Of a stretch of 64,000 nt of DNA, positions 11,564-23,333 are shown piece after piece. The DNA is from Pyrus communis (Eukaryota; Streptophyta; Magnoliopsida; Rosales; Rosaceae), in NCBI RefSeq assembly GCF_963583255.1, contig NC_084805.1, positions 6,688,827 to 6,752,826 on the forward strand. Reading direction: 5' to 3'. Within the stretch, counting starts at the first letter, position 1. Each line of letters opens with the position of its first letter. The notes under the pieces are model-generated. The model had not been told where the DNA came from, searched no databases, and worked only from the letters and a program-made list of their open reading frames with translations. The position numbers were made by a program, and so were the translations under genes.

Positions 11564-11699
11564 TATACTTTTCTTTTACGTTTTATCAAAGAATTTTTAG
11601 AAATAAAAATTTCAAGAATAAGAACGTATGAAAAATCTACAAATGAACAAGAAAACGAAAAACCTTGTATGCGAGAATCTTATACGAGTGTATGACTCA

Positions 11700-11721
11700 A
11701 CTCTCAATGAAAGCACCAATT
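11700..11721 (-). promoter_or_regulatory. Putative primer-binding site of the Gypsy element
   Basis: Directly inside the 5' LTR the - strand reads AATTGGTGCTTTCATTGAG. The same stretch follows an LTR end at 28932 in another fragment of this family, which supports a conserved primer site. The tRNA was not identified. Confidence 0.55.
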
Positions 11722-11825
11722 TGTGAATGCAAATTTCTGTCTTCTTCTTATTGGACAAAATTGCACCTACAAAACAATTAACACCTTTGGTCAAGGCCAA
11801 GAGCCTCACTCACCCACGATGAATT

Positions 11826-11863
<38 letters not shown>

Positions 11864-12261
11864 CGGGGCGGGGGCTTTGGCCAAAGAACCTCCGATGCCA
11901 AAATTAGAATTTGAGAGGAAAATGTTTAAAGAATTTGGAGAATTTTGCAAGAATGTTGAACTTGGATTTTAGAGAGAATGAGGGGCTATATATAGGGGTA
12001 TGGCCAGCCTTATTAGGAGAATGGGGACCGGCCATATGTGGTATTTTTTTGTGTTAATTGTTATCAATTAGCTAATTAATAAATTAATTAATTAGCCAAT
12101 TAATATAATTTGAAAGAAATAATTTGGGAGTTACCTTGTGGCGAATATTTGACGCTGCTTACGCGTAAAAATCCTGGTGTGCCTCAAGGGTAATCTTGAC
12201 ATTTTTGCCCAAGAATCCATATGTCGCCTCCATATTTTTCTTGATTATTTTTGGCTTCACA
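11722..12261 (-). repeat. 5' LTR of the Gypsy element
   Basis: 540 bp with terminal inverted TGTGAA...TTCACA. The element-strand start TGTGAAGCC lies at 12261 and the end TTCACA at 11722. It contains the 36-G tract. Confidence 0.8.
11828..11875 (+). repeat. 36-G homopolymer plus G-rich tail in the 5' LTR
   Basis: Thirty-six consecutive G residues (11828-11863) are followed by C, GGGG, C, GGGGG. The 3' LTR has only 11 G at the same place. It can fold as a G-quadruplex on the + strand; the element sense strand is C-rich here. The exact length may be an assembly or polymerase artefact. Confidence 0.8.
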
Positions 12262-12654
12262 ATGCCGACCTTAGAAAAATCTCATAACCATAAAATAATG
12301 GTGTACGGTGGAGAGAAAAACCCTAGGACTTAATTAGGTTGATACCATGTAGAAATATATCTCCGGTATTAAATTAGCAGACAATATGTAAAATATATAG
12401 GGTTGAGCTACACCCAATCGTGGAAGGAATTCTAAAGAGATTACAGTTATAATTAATACAAGAAACGTAAACTATGGAGAAGAATAATGTAGATACGAGG
12501 ATTCTACTTTAGAACTTTATTATAGAATTGATAACACCTTTCGAAGGTGAAACGTGATTACAATACAACAAATATGACACTTACAATAAGTCATATTTTC
12601 AAACAAGCATATTTTGTAATTTAATTTGATCAAAATTCTAATTTAATCTCACAC

Positions 12655-13137
12655 CCTAATTTAACTTTAAAAAGATATTTCTTTCAAAACCCTAGCCACA
12701 TAGGAAGAGGAAATAAAATACCAAAGAGAGTCGTGAGAAACAAGAAGAAAGGTTCCCAGAGATCTCCTCGAATCTCTCTTCACAAGTCTTTTTTTTTTTT
12801 TTTTTTCCTTGTACTTTGTGTTCGATTTGAGTGTCCCTACCTTTTGACAAAGTTTGTCTGATTGTTTTTCCCGGATCCACCTCATTGATTTAGCTCCATG
12901 GAGTTTATGTCTCCCTTGACCGGGTTTATGATTGGGCTTCCTTGCCTTGTCAAATCGGTGTTGAGTTCGCTTTAATTAGTGCGAGGTTGCTATGGAACTC
13001 TCTAGAAGTGAAGTTACCGGTGATGTTGGTCAGTTGTCGTCTTTATTAAGTATTTTTAATGATTATAGGAACTCAATTAAAGTTGTCTATGTTTTGCAAT
13101 CTCTTTAGGCGAGTTTTTGTAGTTTTACTATATGCGG
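12655..13137. other. Non-coding end of repeat copy A
   Basis: It matches copy B 21610-22075. A poly-T run lies at 12788-12806. No frame of convincing length is present. Confidence 0.5.
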
Positions 13138-13239
13138 TGAAGTTACTTGTTTCTTACACTCTTTTTTAACTCATCCAGTAATTTGTAAAAATAAAATTGT
13201 GATGATTCAAATAAGTTAAATCGTCAATTGATCATGAAT

Positions 13240-15360
13240 TAATTAATGACTAAGGACTTTATACCTTTCGATTGGATACATCCATTGATAGTTGACGGGT
13301 CCGGCAAGTAAGTGAATCATCACGTGGATCATGCTTGTGAAGAAAGGAGGAGGAAATATTTGTTCAAACTTGCATAGGACTTAGACAATGTCAGTGTGTA
13401 ATTGTTGTACATCAATTTCACCACATCTTCTGGCAATAGGTGTTGAATACCAATCGGGAGCAGACGTTGCAGTGTGACTTGGCAATAGGTGTTCGATATT
13501 TGAAGCATGCCTATCTGGAAACTTTACGGAGGATGGAAACTTTAAAAACTCTTCTCTCTTCTTTGGTTTTACTGAAAAATGAGCTAGCCCCTTTCTAGCT
13601 ATCTTACCCTCCCTCGTCATCCATAAACGTGGCCTTATTCCCATTCGCTCCAAATCGATTTGAGCTTTGATTGTGTCCTTTGTCTTTCCCTCGATGTCTG
13701 ATATAGCTCTAACCAGTGTATCAAACATGTTCTTCTCAACATGCATAACATCGAGGTTGTGGCGCAGTTTCAATATAGACCAGTATGGCAGCTCAAACAA
13801 CATACTCTTGTGTGTCCAGTTTAGATGGGTGTTTGGTATCGTCTTATTACCGATTTGCCAAACGGACCAAAATCCAAACGATTCAAGTGTGCTAAAATAT
13901 TTTCTTCGGACCATTCTCTAGGTCTTGGCTGAATCTCTATTCCGTCGAAGAATGCTGTCTTATTCTGATGCCACTCATGGTCCCACGGCAGCCATCTTCG
14001 ATACCCTAGGAAACAAACTTTCCCAGCGTGCCAAGAAGACGTTGCGTCCTCCTTGCAAACTGGGAATGCCATAAAACCCTTAGTATTCCACCCGGACATA
14101 ATAGCATATGCGGGAAAATCGTTTATAGTTCACATCACTGCTGCTCAACAAGGTGAACATCTGCCCAGTTGATTTATTGTATATCGGAACTCCATTTTCC
14201 CACAAATCTTTCAGCTCATGGACCAATGACCGCAAATAAACATTAATAGACTTGCCCGGATCCTCGGTTATCAACATAGTCATCATCATATATTCTTTCT
14301 TCATGCTTTATCAAGGCGGTAAATTGTACGAAATTGCGAAGATTGGCCAGGTGTTATGGTTTTGGTTTGATTCCCCGAACTAATTAAATTCACCTGTGGC
14401 TAGCCCCAATCTTACGTTCCGCAGCTCTCATGCAAAATCAGGGTACAAACGATCAAACTCTTTCCATGCCTCACCATCAGCTAGATGCCTTATCAAATCA
14501 TCATCCACCCATCTGTCCTTATGCCATGTCATGTCGCTAGTAGTATGCGTCGACATATGCAAACACTGAAGCTTGGGCTTTATTGGAAGATAACGCATAA
14601 CTTTTATTAGAATCTTCATCGTTCTATTTTGAGCTGTCATTTTAAACCTTGACTCTTTGCATATAGGGCATTTATCTAGCGCTTCATTCTCCTTATAGAA
14701 CAATACACAATTTTTTTTACACGCGTGAATTTTTTCATAGCCCAATCCCAGACCATTCAACACCTTCTTTTCACTTTTGTGATCTTTAGGTAAACAATAG
14801 TCATTTGGAAGCATCCTTTTGAAAAGACCCTGAAAAGTAATCAAAGCACTAATTGGACAACCAAAATTTTATTTTTCCATGCATCAACTCCACAATAACT
14901 GTCAATAGCGAAAAATCCTCGTAACCGGATTATAATTCTTGTTTAGCACTTTTTAATAGTTTTTCATAATTTTTAAAGGCTCCACTATCCATGCTTCGAG
15001 GGACGTCATCTCCCCCTTCTTGATCAAAATTGGTTGAGGCATCTGAAAAAGCATCATCTAGGATATCCATAATTTGTTTGTTTGGATCAAGTGGTATACG
15101 TCTCCGTTGTTCCCCATGATGGTTCCAAGTGGTATATGTCTCCATTATACCATGTCGTACTAAATCGTATCGAACATTTTCATAATACTCAACCATTGAA
15201 TTGTTACAGTTCCTACACGGACACCGAATTAGAGGTGAACCCTAGTTGTGTGCCATTGCAAAATCAATGAACTAATTTATTCCATCTAAGTATTCGTCTG
15301 CACATCTGTTAGGATTTTGTATCCACAGTCTATCAATATCGTCTGCAAAAAAAAAAAACA
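13240..15360 (-). pseudogene. CACTA transposase (transposase_21 + DUF4218), degenerate
   Basis: Read from right to left, 15360-15080 has a transposase-associated domain (DGIN-FIDFA, IRCPCRNCNN, TYTTWNHHGE). Then come LDPNKQIMDILDDAF and YEKLLKSAKQEL (15080-14930). At 14844-14428 lies NDYCLPKDHKSEKKVLNGLG with the cysteine block YKENEALDKCPICKESRFK. DPGKSINVYLRSLVHELKDLW is at 14304-14080. The hallmark NLDVMHVEKNMFDTLV lies at 13914-13381. DUF4218 pieces CKFEQIFPPPFFTSMIHVMI and GPVNYQWMYPIERYK end near 13240. At least two stops occur in the first domain and frames shift between blocks, so the gene is broken. Transposases of this family cut and paste CACTA elements by binding subterminal repeats. 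Confidence 0.85.
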
Positions 15361-16130
15361 AAATCACAATGGTTACAAACACTTCAATTATAACATGCCA
15401 CCTTATGCCTCCGATAAGGGTTCTATCCCATTCAGGAATGCACGGCTACATGTCGTATTTCATGGCTCTATCAGATTAGATTTCGATGTTGAAAAATTTT
15501 GGCAGCATATCCCTATTGTTCTTCAAGTGTAGCACGTATGTACTAAATACGTACGCAGCACTCGAAGAACGCATAAACATGCTACCAAATTTCACCTTAT
15601 CGAAATCTAATCCGTAAACTGTGAACTGCGACACATAACTGTGCATTCCCAAACTGTCCAAAAATTGGGACAATTCAAGAATTAATTGGACCGCAATCAT
15701 GCTTTCGCATCCATGTGCGAAATCCAACTAATTCTCATACAAGAAACTTAGTTTTCATGAAAATAACGTACGAAGTTAGTACTTAACTTCATACAAAAAT
15801 GTTTGCATACAAATAAATTGTATCACATAAATGCTAAAATACAAATAAATAAACTACATTTAATGTTAATGAAATAGTCGAAGAAAATATACCTCCTAAT
15901 GCGTTCCTCCCCGATAGTCGTTAAAAAAAAAACACCTACACACAACAAATTTAATTTTGTTAGTTTCGTTGTGTAATTTTGTTACCAAATGATATATAGG
16001 TGATGAAGAGCGGGAGCACAAGACCGAGTGATCGAGCTAAGGAAGAGGAGAGATATTGAGTTGAGGGAGGAGAGGTAGAGCTACAATGAATTTGTAGTTT
16101 CTGCCTCTCTGAATCTGGGAAGCTGAATTA
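15361..16130. other. CACTA interior, unassigned
   Basis: A 248-nt open frame on the - strand (15480-15727) has no recognisable motif and may be an upstream exon or chance. The rest is AT-rich and non-coding. Confidence 0.4.
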
Positions 16131-16682
16131 AATTTCACTCTTGCGCGACGAAGCATTCGTCCCCCAAAATCTGTGCATTCAAATACATGGCGTAAAATTT
16201 GTTCTCCTTTATCGCCCTTTTTGACCCACCATGCGCGACGAAACATTCGTCGTGTAAAACATATGCATTCCACGTTCTAGCGCCAACTCATTGCCAGTCT
16301 CGCATTTTCTGATAACCTTTGCATGACGACAGTGTAGCGTCACGCAATTCCACTTTAAGCGACAAAAAAGTAATTTCGTCGCTATTTGTTTTTTCATTTT
16401 TTTATATACTTTTTTTTTCATTTATTACTTTATTCATTTTAAATCACATACACACTTAATAAACAAAGTATTAAATTACACCCGAACAAATTTACAAATG
16501 TTTAAATTAATTAAACATGCATGCATATTTAATTAATATAATGTTTATTACAATAATATTTTATTCAACAAAAACTTTAAAATTGCATATTAAAAAGTAA
16601 CGTTCATAAATAAAAACTTAAAACCCAAATGTTATTATTGAATTAAACATAAAAGAAAAACATAAATAAAATTCTATTCTAC

Positions 16683-17105
16683 CACTGGTGGTTCTAGTAT
16701 TTGGTTCAATTCTGCCTCACATTCAACATCAAACTTCCACTCCTAGAAAGATGATTTGAATATGTTGTCGATGCACTTCATCAAATTTGGGTCACTTTGG
16801 TCAATGTCCCAATCAGGATCTAACTCATCGACCAAGTGTGTCTTTACCTCCTCAGGGACAGCTCTCCAAGACTCCCAATCCGCACTGCATTTCTCACGCA
16901 CTAATATCCGCACATCGCGCATAAACTTGTTGCGCATATCCGACTTCTGAATTCCCATCAATTCTTCATAATTGATTCGGTAGCAGCTCCCTCCAAAACT
17001 GTATTGGACCACAGGCTCAGCTCTTTTTTTTTTTTTTTTCGCTTGTCTACTAAAAAAAATTATATTAAAAATAATAATGCAAAGTATAAAATGTATAGAA
17101 ATCAC
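16683..17105 (-). pseudogene. Second CACTA gene (TNPA-like), copy 1 of a conserved exon
   Basis: The - strand frame encodes YRINYEELMGIQKSDMRNKF, REKCSADWESWRAVPEEVKT and LDPDWDIDQSDPNLMKCID, followed in the next frame by a short acidic tail (FDVECEAELNQILEPPVVE). A diverged copy lies at 18836-19230. The gene lies between the transposase and the 5' terminus, where CACTA elements carry an accessory DNA-binding protein. That role is inferred from position. Confidence 0.5.
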
Positions 17106-17887
17106 ATAATTAATTTAGTGGGTATTACCTTTTTTGAAACTCTCATCCTCCATCCTCTTCAACGAACGAGCACCTGAGTCGACAATCATGCTTAAATTTG
17201 AATAACAATTGGAATTGTAATCCAAAAAAAGGTTTGAGAAATATGAAAACTGAAACTGGATATTTATAGGAACCTTGGCCACTTTGCGCAATGAAAGCTT
17301 TGTCGTGCAAAACTCAAAACTCGATTCTCTTAAATAGCATTGAATCCCCTAACTCAGAAAACTGACTGTCTGGAGTAAATATCTTGCGCGACAAAGGCTT
17401 TGTCTTGCAAAACTCCGACGTCGTTGCCCTTTGATTTCACCTTTACATGACAAATGTTTCGTTACTCAAAGTGTATAGACTCGAAATTTGGCGGTAAATT
17501 TAACCCCATTTTTATGGCTTTTACACGACGAACACTTCGTCGCAAAAAGAAATAGGCAAGACAAATAAGTACTTCGTTGCACGTACTTATTGCGTCGAAT
17601 ATTTCATCGCGCAAAATTTTTAGCGATGAACAGATATGTAATTGATTATAATTATGAAATTTACATAAACATAAATCTTCATAATCTATATTTACGTAAA
17701 TTTCATAATTACAAAGACTTATTCAATTATAATATTTATTCTAAAAATAATAGAAAACTCAAATAAAGTAAATTAACCAATTCAATTATTTAAACAACAA
17801 AACATGAATTAAGGGCCAATTAAGTCCGAATACATAACTTAAAATGAAATATTAAAAATAAATATTGTCCTCAAAAATATAAATTTA

Positions 17888-18300
17888 AAACTACTCCGCT
17901 GGTCCTCCATTCTGCTCCACGTTATAACGCCAGTGCTTACAACCCCTTTTCAATGCCTCCTCCATCAACTTCATCAACTCTTCGTTCATATCATCAAGAG
18001 TATAGTTACACTGCTACACATATATGCAAGGAATTAATTACAACATATAAAAAAATTCACAAAATGAATTATTTTCAACATTTGTCGCACTTACTAATAG
18101 TTGATCCATCACTGCCTTTTTCACGTCCTAAGGCATAAATTTCCAAGAGCACCACTTAGCAGTAGGACAATTGTTATGCATTGCTAAACGAATCGAATGC
18201 ACAAACTTCACATATTGCGTCATATCATGGGGTCCGGTTTCTTTCCACCATTCGATCTTGGGCCGCCACTCTCCTACTACCCCTATTATCCCCCATCAGA
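17888..18300 (-). pseudogene. Second CACTA gene, further exons
   Basis: Two - strand blocks end at stops. One is EWWKETGPHDMTQYVKFVHS with RLAMHNNCPTAKWCSWKFMP (about 18130-18290). The other is DDMNEELMKLMEEALKRGCK with HWRYNVEQNGGPAE (about 17888-17990). They look like real exons of an accessory CACTA gene separated by an intron. I cannot assign a domain name. Confidence 0.45.
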
Positions 18301-18835
18301 TGTACAAAACAGTGTGAAGAAAATTGCAAAACAATATGTGCTTATAAAGAAAACGTAACACTTTACGCGACGAAGCCTTCGTCATGCATAACCTTTGAGC
18401 GACGAAACCTTCGTTGCGCAAAGTACGAAATAAATACACAATAAATGCCACGACTTCAATGCCACCGACCATCGCTTTGATGGACAAAATCTCGTCCCTC
18501 AATGTTATGTGCAACCAAAATTTCGACGCATAATTAAGTGGCGCTAAGTGACTGTTTCACAGTGTTTTTGCACAACAAAATCTCATCCTGCAAAGGTTTT
18601 AGCTACAAAAGTTTTGTCGCGTAAAGCCTTGCGCGATTAACTGAAAATATTTATTTTAATCCGCCTCGAAAACAGTTTCTCAACAAAATAATGTCAATAT
18701 TATAATATTTTAGAAATCTGTTCTCGAAACGAAACAAAATAAATACAATCCATATAAATTTATTCTTTCAAATTAATAATAATTCAATATCATTATTTAA
18801 TAAACCATAAATACACTAATAAAAAAAAAACTATT

Positions 18836-19230
18836 CTAATCGTCTGCTGGTTCAACCACTCCATGCCTTTCTGTGTCATGCTCAACATCAAACTTCAACT
18901 CCCAAAAACAATATTTGAACACGACATCAGTGCACTTCATCAGATTTGCGTCACTTTTGTCGATGTCCCAATCAGGCTGATATGCAAAAATAAATAAATT
19001 ATACATATCACTATTATGTTTTATCTAAAGAACTAAATTATTATTTAACTATTTAATAATTTATACGTACTGCTAATGCATCGATCATCCATCTTTATCT
19101 CCTCGGGGACGTCTCCAAGACTCCTAATTCACTCCCCATCTGTCACGCACCAGTACCCCGACGTCACCCCTAAACTTGTTCACTATATCTAACTTCTGAT
19201 ATCTTACTAATTATGAGTAAGTATTGAACG
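18836..19230 (-). pseudogene. Second CACTA gene, diverged copy 2 of the conserved exon
   Basis: It aligns with 16683-17040, sharing on the + strand the blocks CAACATCAAACTTC, GCACTTCATCA and GATGTCCCAATCAGG. Stops and indels break it. The pair shows an internal duplication of about 2.1 kb within the CACTA element. Confidence 0.5.
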
Positions 19231-19870
19231 CATGTCGCAACTCTCTTCTGTTTCTTGTCTACCAACAAAATAAAAACTTATATTAGCCTACTTAAATATT
19301 TAATTAATTAAACAACCAACAAAATTTAGTACGTATTACCTTTCTCAGAACCTTCGCCCTGAACTCTCTTCGACGAAAGACCACCAAAGTCCGCCATTGC
19401 GTACGGAAAAACGAACAAAAATTGGAATAATAATTTGGTGAAAGTAAAGAGTTTTCGGATTGAATTGTGAAGAGAAAGTGTGAAACTGGCTATTTAAAGG
19501 AATTCAGACTACTTTGGGCGACGAAACCTTCGTTGCGCAAAACCATGGAGTAAATACTGCATTCAACACTTTGACCAAACAACTGATAGAACCTTTGCGC
19601 GATGAAAAATTGGTTGCGCTTTTTTGGGCGCCAAAAATACAGGCATTCGCGCCTTTTTCTGTGAACCTTTGCGCAACGACAAGTTTTTTTTGTCGCTTAA
19701 GCTACTTTTGCACGACAAAACATGGCATCACTCAAGATGTTTGTCCCATTAAATTATTTCCGACGGGTTTGAGCGACGGAATGTTACCTTTGTCGCGCTA
19801 ACCTTTTTTCACAACGAGTTTTATGTCATCGCATAAGGTTTGGTTGTGCAAATGATTTTTTCTACTAGTG

Positions 19871-22075
19871 ACTACTAATCATATCAATATTGTGTTAACT
19901 TAACCACTTACACAATATAACAAGTGTTGAAATTTATCCCAAAAGGTTTTAGTGCAATTAAAAATAGAATAAATCAATCTAAATTATAATTAATCTAATA
20001 ACATTTTAGAATCTATTCTCCAACAATAACATTACTTTGAAAAATTTCTCCATACAAAGAGCTATATATTTTCCTTGCAGTGATATCTGGCGCATGCAAA
20101 CAAAATGCGTGCCAAGCACTGAGAATCCAAGTGCATATATAAATTAATCACTGTAAACGTGGTAGGCACATAATCTCTTTGTTTCCAAATGATCGATCAA
20201 TCACATAAAACTAGTGTACTTGGGTATAATGTGAGAGCATAAATTAATTAATACAAACTAACAAACACACACGTTCTACAAAAGTAATTTAAGATTTGAT
20301 TAGTTGTGAAGATATGTCCTAATCACTACTAATTATTGTTTTGTACATCTGCCCACCAAAAAGTATATATATCCACCCCATAAAACATCGCTACAGGTGT
20401 ATGAACAACTAGACAATGAGGGTCCTCAAAGTTCCATGAGTCATTCATTGATCATATACATCTAGTATTTAAATCTCGGTTCTGAACAAGGCCACCATTT
20501 TTAGAGAACACTACATGCTCAACGAGTTAATCCATTGAACATATAACACTTTCTAAGAAGTGATAACGCTCACCACCAAATAAAGGTGGTGAGCAAATCA
20601 AAACTCTTATATTATCGAGAATAATCTATTAGTTTACACCCTTAAATAAATCGATTTTCCTTGAGTTTTTATTTTGGTTTTGTATGTATCTACGCACACA
20701 CCTACACACAAATGCCACACATAGGGGTACTTCCACCAATTTAGCCACACTCGAACATAGTGCTGAGATTTTATCGAAAGATCTCGACACTAATTAGTAT
20801 GTGGTCTAGTAATATAAGCATGAACACTTAATATCTTGGACATGTCTAAGAGTTGGAAGCGAAGTTCGCTTCATTGGCAATGAAACATTGAGAAAGAGAA
20901 AATGGAGACACTCCCAAACCTAATGTCATGGCCAACGGTGAGAGAAATGATGTATTCGGAAATAACACCAGTGATGTAGCTGACAACGAGTTGAACTTGT
21001 TAGATCTAGAGAGGGTGGTCAGGATTGGGAGTTTGAGGAGCAGAGATGCCTTCTTATTCTTTGCGTTTGGGGCCAGAGATGGTGGAGGAAGGGAGAGGGC
21101 AAGAACCGTCGAAGAACTTTTAAAGATTATGGTGTACAAGAAAGTGCTTAATTTGACGGAGTCAGATAAGATAGTTTTGGACTCAAACCCATGGTGGTGG
21201 TAGGTGACAGGTGCCGATCTCAGAAAAATCTCAAACCCAAAAGATAATAGTGTACTACGGAGAGAAGAACCCTAGGACATAATTAGGTTGATACCATGTA
21301 GAAATATCTCCTGTATTAAATTAACAGACAATATGTAAAATATATAGGGTTGAGCTACAACCAATCGTGGAAGGAATTCTAAAGAGATTACAGTTATAAT
21401 TAGTACAAGAAATGTAAACTAAGGAGAAGAATGTAGATATGAGGATTCTACTTTAGCACTTTATAATAGAATTGATAACACCTTTCGAAGGTGATATGTG
21501 ATTACAAAACATCAAATATGACACTTATAATAAGTCATATTTTCAAATAAGCATATTTTGTAGTATAATTTGATCAAAATTCTAATTTAATCTAACACCG
21601 TAATTTAACTTTAAAAAATTACTTCTTTAAAAACCCTAGCCACATAGGAAGAGGAAAAAAAAATACCGAAGTGAGTCGTGAGAAACTACAAGAAAGGTTC
21701 TCAGGGATCTCCTCCTCGTACTCTCTTCACAAGTTTTATTCTAGTGTGTTCGATTTGAGTGTCCCTACCTTTTGACAAAGTTTGTCTGATTAATGTTTTT
21801 CCCGGATCCACCTTATTGATTTCGCTCCATGGTGTTTATGTCTCCCTTGACTGGGTTTATGATTGGGCTTCCTTGCCTTGTCAAATCTGTGTTGAGTTTG
21901 CTTTAATTAGTGCGAGGTTGCTATGGAACTCTCTAGAAGTGGTAAAGTTACCAGTGATGTTGGCCAATTGTCGTCTTTATTAAGTATTTGTAATGATTAT
22001 AGTAACTCAATGAGAGTTGTCTATGTTTTGCAATCTCTTTAGGCGAGTTTTTGTAGTTTCACTGTATGTGATTTT
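19871..22075 (+). repeat. Dispersed 2.2 kb repeat unit, copy B (uninterrupted)
   Basis: It starts exactly at the CACTA terminus (after TAGTG) and matches copy A through about 22075. It serves as the empty-site reference for both insertions in copy A. It contains the reading frame 20928-21203 and an LTR-like block on the - strand (about 21298-21596, TGTTAGATTAAATTAG to ATTTCTACA, followed by TGGTATCAACC). Confidence 0.75.
20928..21203 (+). CDS. Short hypothetical ORF in repeat copy B
   Basis: Ninety-one codons with an acidic, Arg-rich composition (NELNLLDLERVVRIGSLRSR, RARTVEELLKIMVYKKVLN). I do not recognise it. The equivalent region of copy A (about 2720-2980) is frameshifted. It may be a captured gene piece or chance. 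Confidence 0.25.
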   Translation: MANGERNDVFGNNTSDVADNELNLLDLERVVRIGSLRSRDAFLFFAFGARDGGGRERARTVEELLKIMVYKKVLNLTESDKIVLDSNPWWW

Positions 22076-23324
22076 GTTCATTATGAGGTCAATTTGGAAG
22101 TTTCTACACTAGAGTAACGGAGGTGTGATGTTTGGGTTTGTTTGATCTACTAGTAAATGGTGCTTCAGGATCATGAAGTTATTTGTAGTTGCGATATCCT
22201 ACTTTACTTTGTTCAGACATGAGTATTGCTTGTTTCCTATCCCACTATGAAGAGTTTGATCTCTCACATAATCTTCCATTATTTGATGCCAAATGGTTTC
22301 TATGGATCTTTCAGCTCTTTCAGATTCTTGCTTGCAGCATTTGTGATTATTAATTTCGTATGATTAGAGTTTTGCTTGAAAGTACTCTCTTCTTTTGGTG
22401 TCATATTCTTCATCTCATTGTCAAACTTTTGCCCATTCATTCCCTAATGAATGGCATGTGCCGCTTATTATTTTCTTAAAAAAAAAAAAAAATGATCTGC
22501 AATCTAATGTTATTATTATAATTTGCCACTATTTTCTTGAACTTTGCTATTATAATGTTATTATTATAATTTGCCACTATATCTTGTAGATACTTACTCC
22601 TAACCATCAATTTGCTACATTTTTACTAATAACCAAAATATTGTATAATACATACATACATACATACATATATACACACACACACACACAGAGACATATC
22701 AATTTGCTATACAAAATTGAGACTAAGAGAGAGAGATAAATTATTTACTGATCAGGATAACAATACTAAGTGTTGTACATTTAAAGAATAGGTTATGATT
22801 GAAGTAGATAGATGGAGCCAGAAGTACATTTAAGATTTGTTATGCATTCCCTTCTCGCTTGTTTCTTTACCCTTCTTGGCCTTTTCATTTGTTTTGAAAT
22901 GTGACATGTACATGTGTGTATCTCTATTTCTTGTTAAATGGTCGAACGAATAGAGCTTTGATCTATTTTAGGTCTTGTCTTATGTTTTTCACTTCATGAA
23001 ACATTGTTAGCAGTATATTAATACCGTAAATCTGTATGATATTGTTGAAAAAAGTTGAGGTTCTACCATAAAATTAATTAATAAAATGAAAAGTAACCAC
23101 ATTACTTATAAGCACATACAACGCTCTTTTTTCTTTGATATGGGATTCAAACTCAATTAGATAGTAGATTATCTATAGTAGATTAGTTGCTGAAAGTGGA
23201 TTTTGAACAAATTATTTGGAAGCATAAACGTGTGACTTTACCTAGATGGTGAGATATATAGCAGCCGAGCCAACATTTAGAAAAAGGGCAACTGCAAATG
23301 CATATATTTATATGTATTTATATG
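22076..23324. other. Intergenic region with simple repeats
   Basis: No gene seen. A 27-bp phrase AATGTTATTATTATAATTTG... occurs twice (22505 and 22555). A compound (CATA)n(CA)n microsatellite spans about 22650-22692, followed by a GA run near 22725. Confidence 0.55.
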
Positions 23325-23333
23325 ATCTACGTA

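Larger units (their letters stand above)
3049..12261 (-). mobile_element. Decayed Ty3/Gypsy LTR retrotransposon (Tat-like)
   Basis: Terminal direct repeats lie at 3049-3583 and 11722-12261. Read on the - strand, the order is LTR, gag, protease, reverse transcriptase, RNase H, integrase, LTR, as in Ty3/Gypsy. The reverse transcriptase motifs (DAYSGYNQI, GLKNAGATYQ, YVDDI) and the long integrase tail resemble the Tat lineage. Frameshifts and stop codons interrupt every domain, so the copy is dead. The flanks GTGCA (3044-3048) and ATGCC (12262-12266) each differ by one base from GTGCC at the empty site in copy B, consistent with a 5-bp target duplication. A coiled-coil ORF runs antisense between integrase and the 3' LTR. 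Confidence 0.9.
391..13137 (+). repeat. Dispersed 2.2 kb repeat unit, copy A, split by two LTR elements
   Basis: The segments 391-1220, 2522-3048 and 12262-13137 align in order and orientation with the continuous copy B at 19871-22075. Both copies share the start ACTACTAATCATATCAATAT and the landmark GTTGATACCATGTAGAAATA. The interruptions are the LTR elements at 1221-2521 and 3049-12261. The unit holds a short reading frame, intact only in copy B. It also holds, on the - strand, an LTR-like block ending in ATTTCTACA followed by TGGTATCAACC, which resembles a Met-tRNA primer site. The unit may therefore be part of an old Copia-like element. Its identity is not established. Confidence 0.75.
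16130..19860. repeat. CACTA subterminal hairpin repeats (GCGCGACGAA...TTCGTCGCGC)
   Basis: About fifteen degenerate copies of a short inverted motif, arms GCGCGACGAA and TTCGTCGCGC around a 3-5-nt spacer, occur for example near 16142, 16231, 17285, 17392, 17522, 18364, 18397, 19517, 19597 and 19770. Such repeats are the binding sites of TNPA-like proteins in En/Spm elements. They are clustered toward the intact right end. Confidence 0.75.
13140..19870 (-). mobile_element. CACTA (En/Spm) transposon, left end truncated
   Basis: The right terminus reads TTTTTTCTACTAGTG up to 19870, the reverse complement of a CACTAGTAGAAAAAA terminus. Inside are transposase exons (13240-15360), a second degenerate gene (16683-19400) and many hairpin repeats of the form GCGCGACGAA...TTCGTCGCGC. 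No matching CACTA terminus is found on the left, where DUF4218 coding sequence runs to about 13240 and then meets repeat copy A. The element was therefore cut at its 3' end. The transposase exons contain stops, so the copy is not autonomous. Confidence 0.8.
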
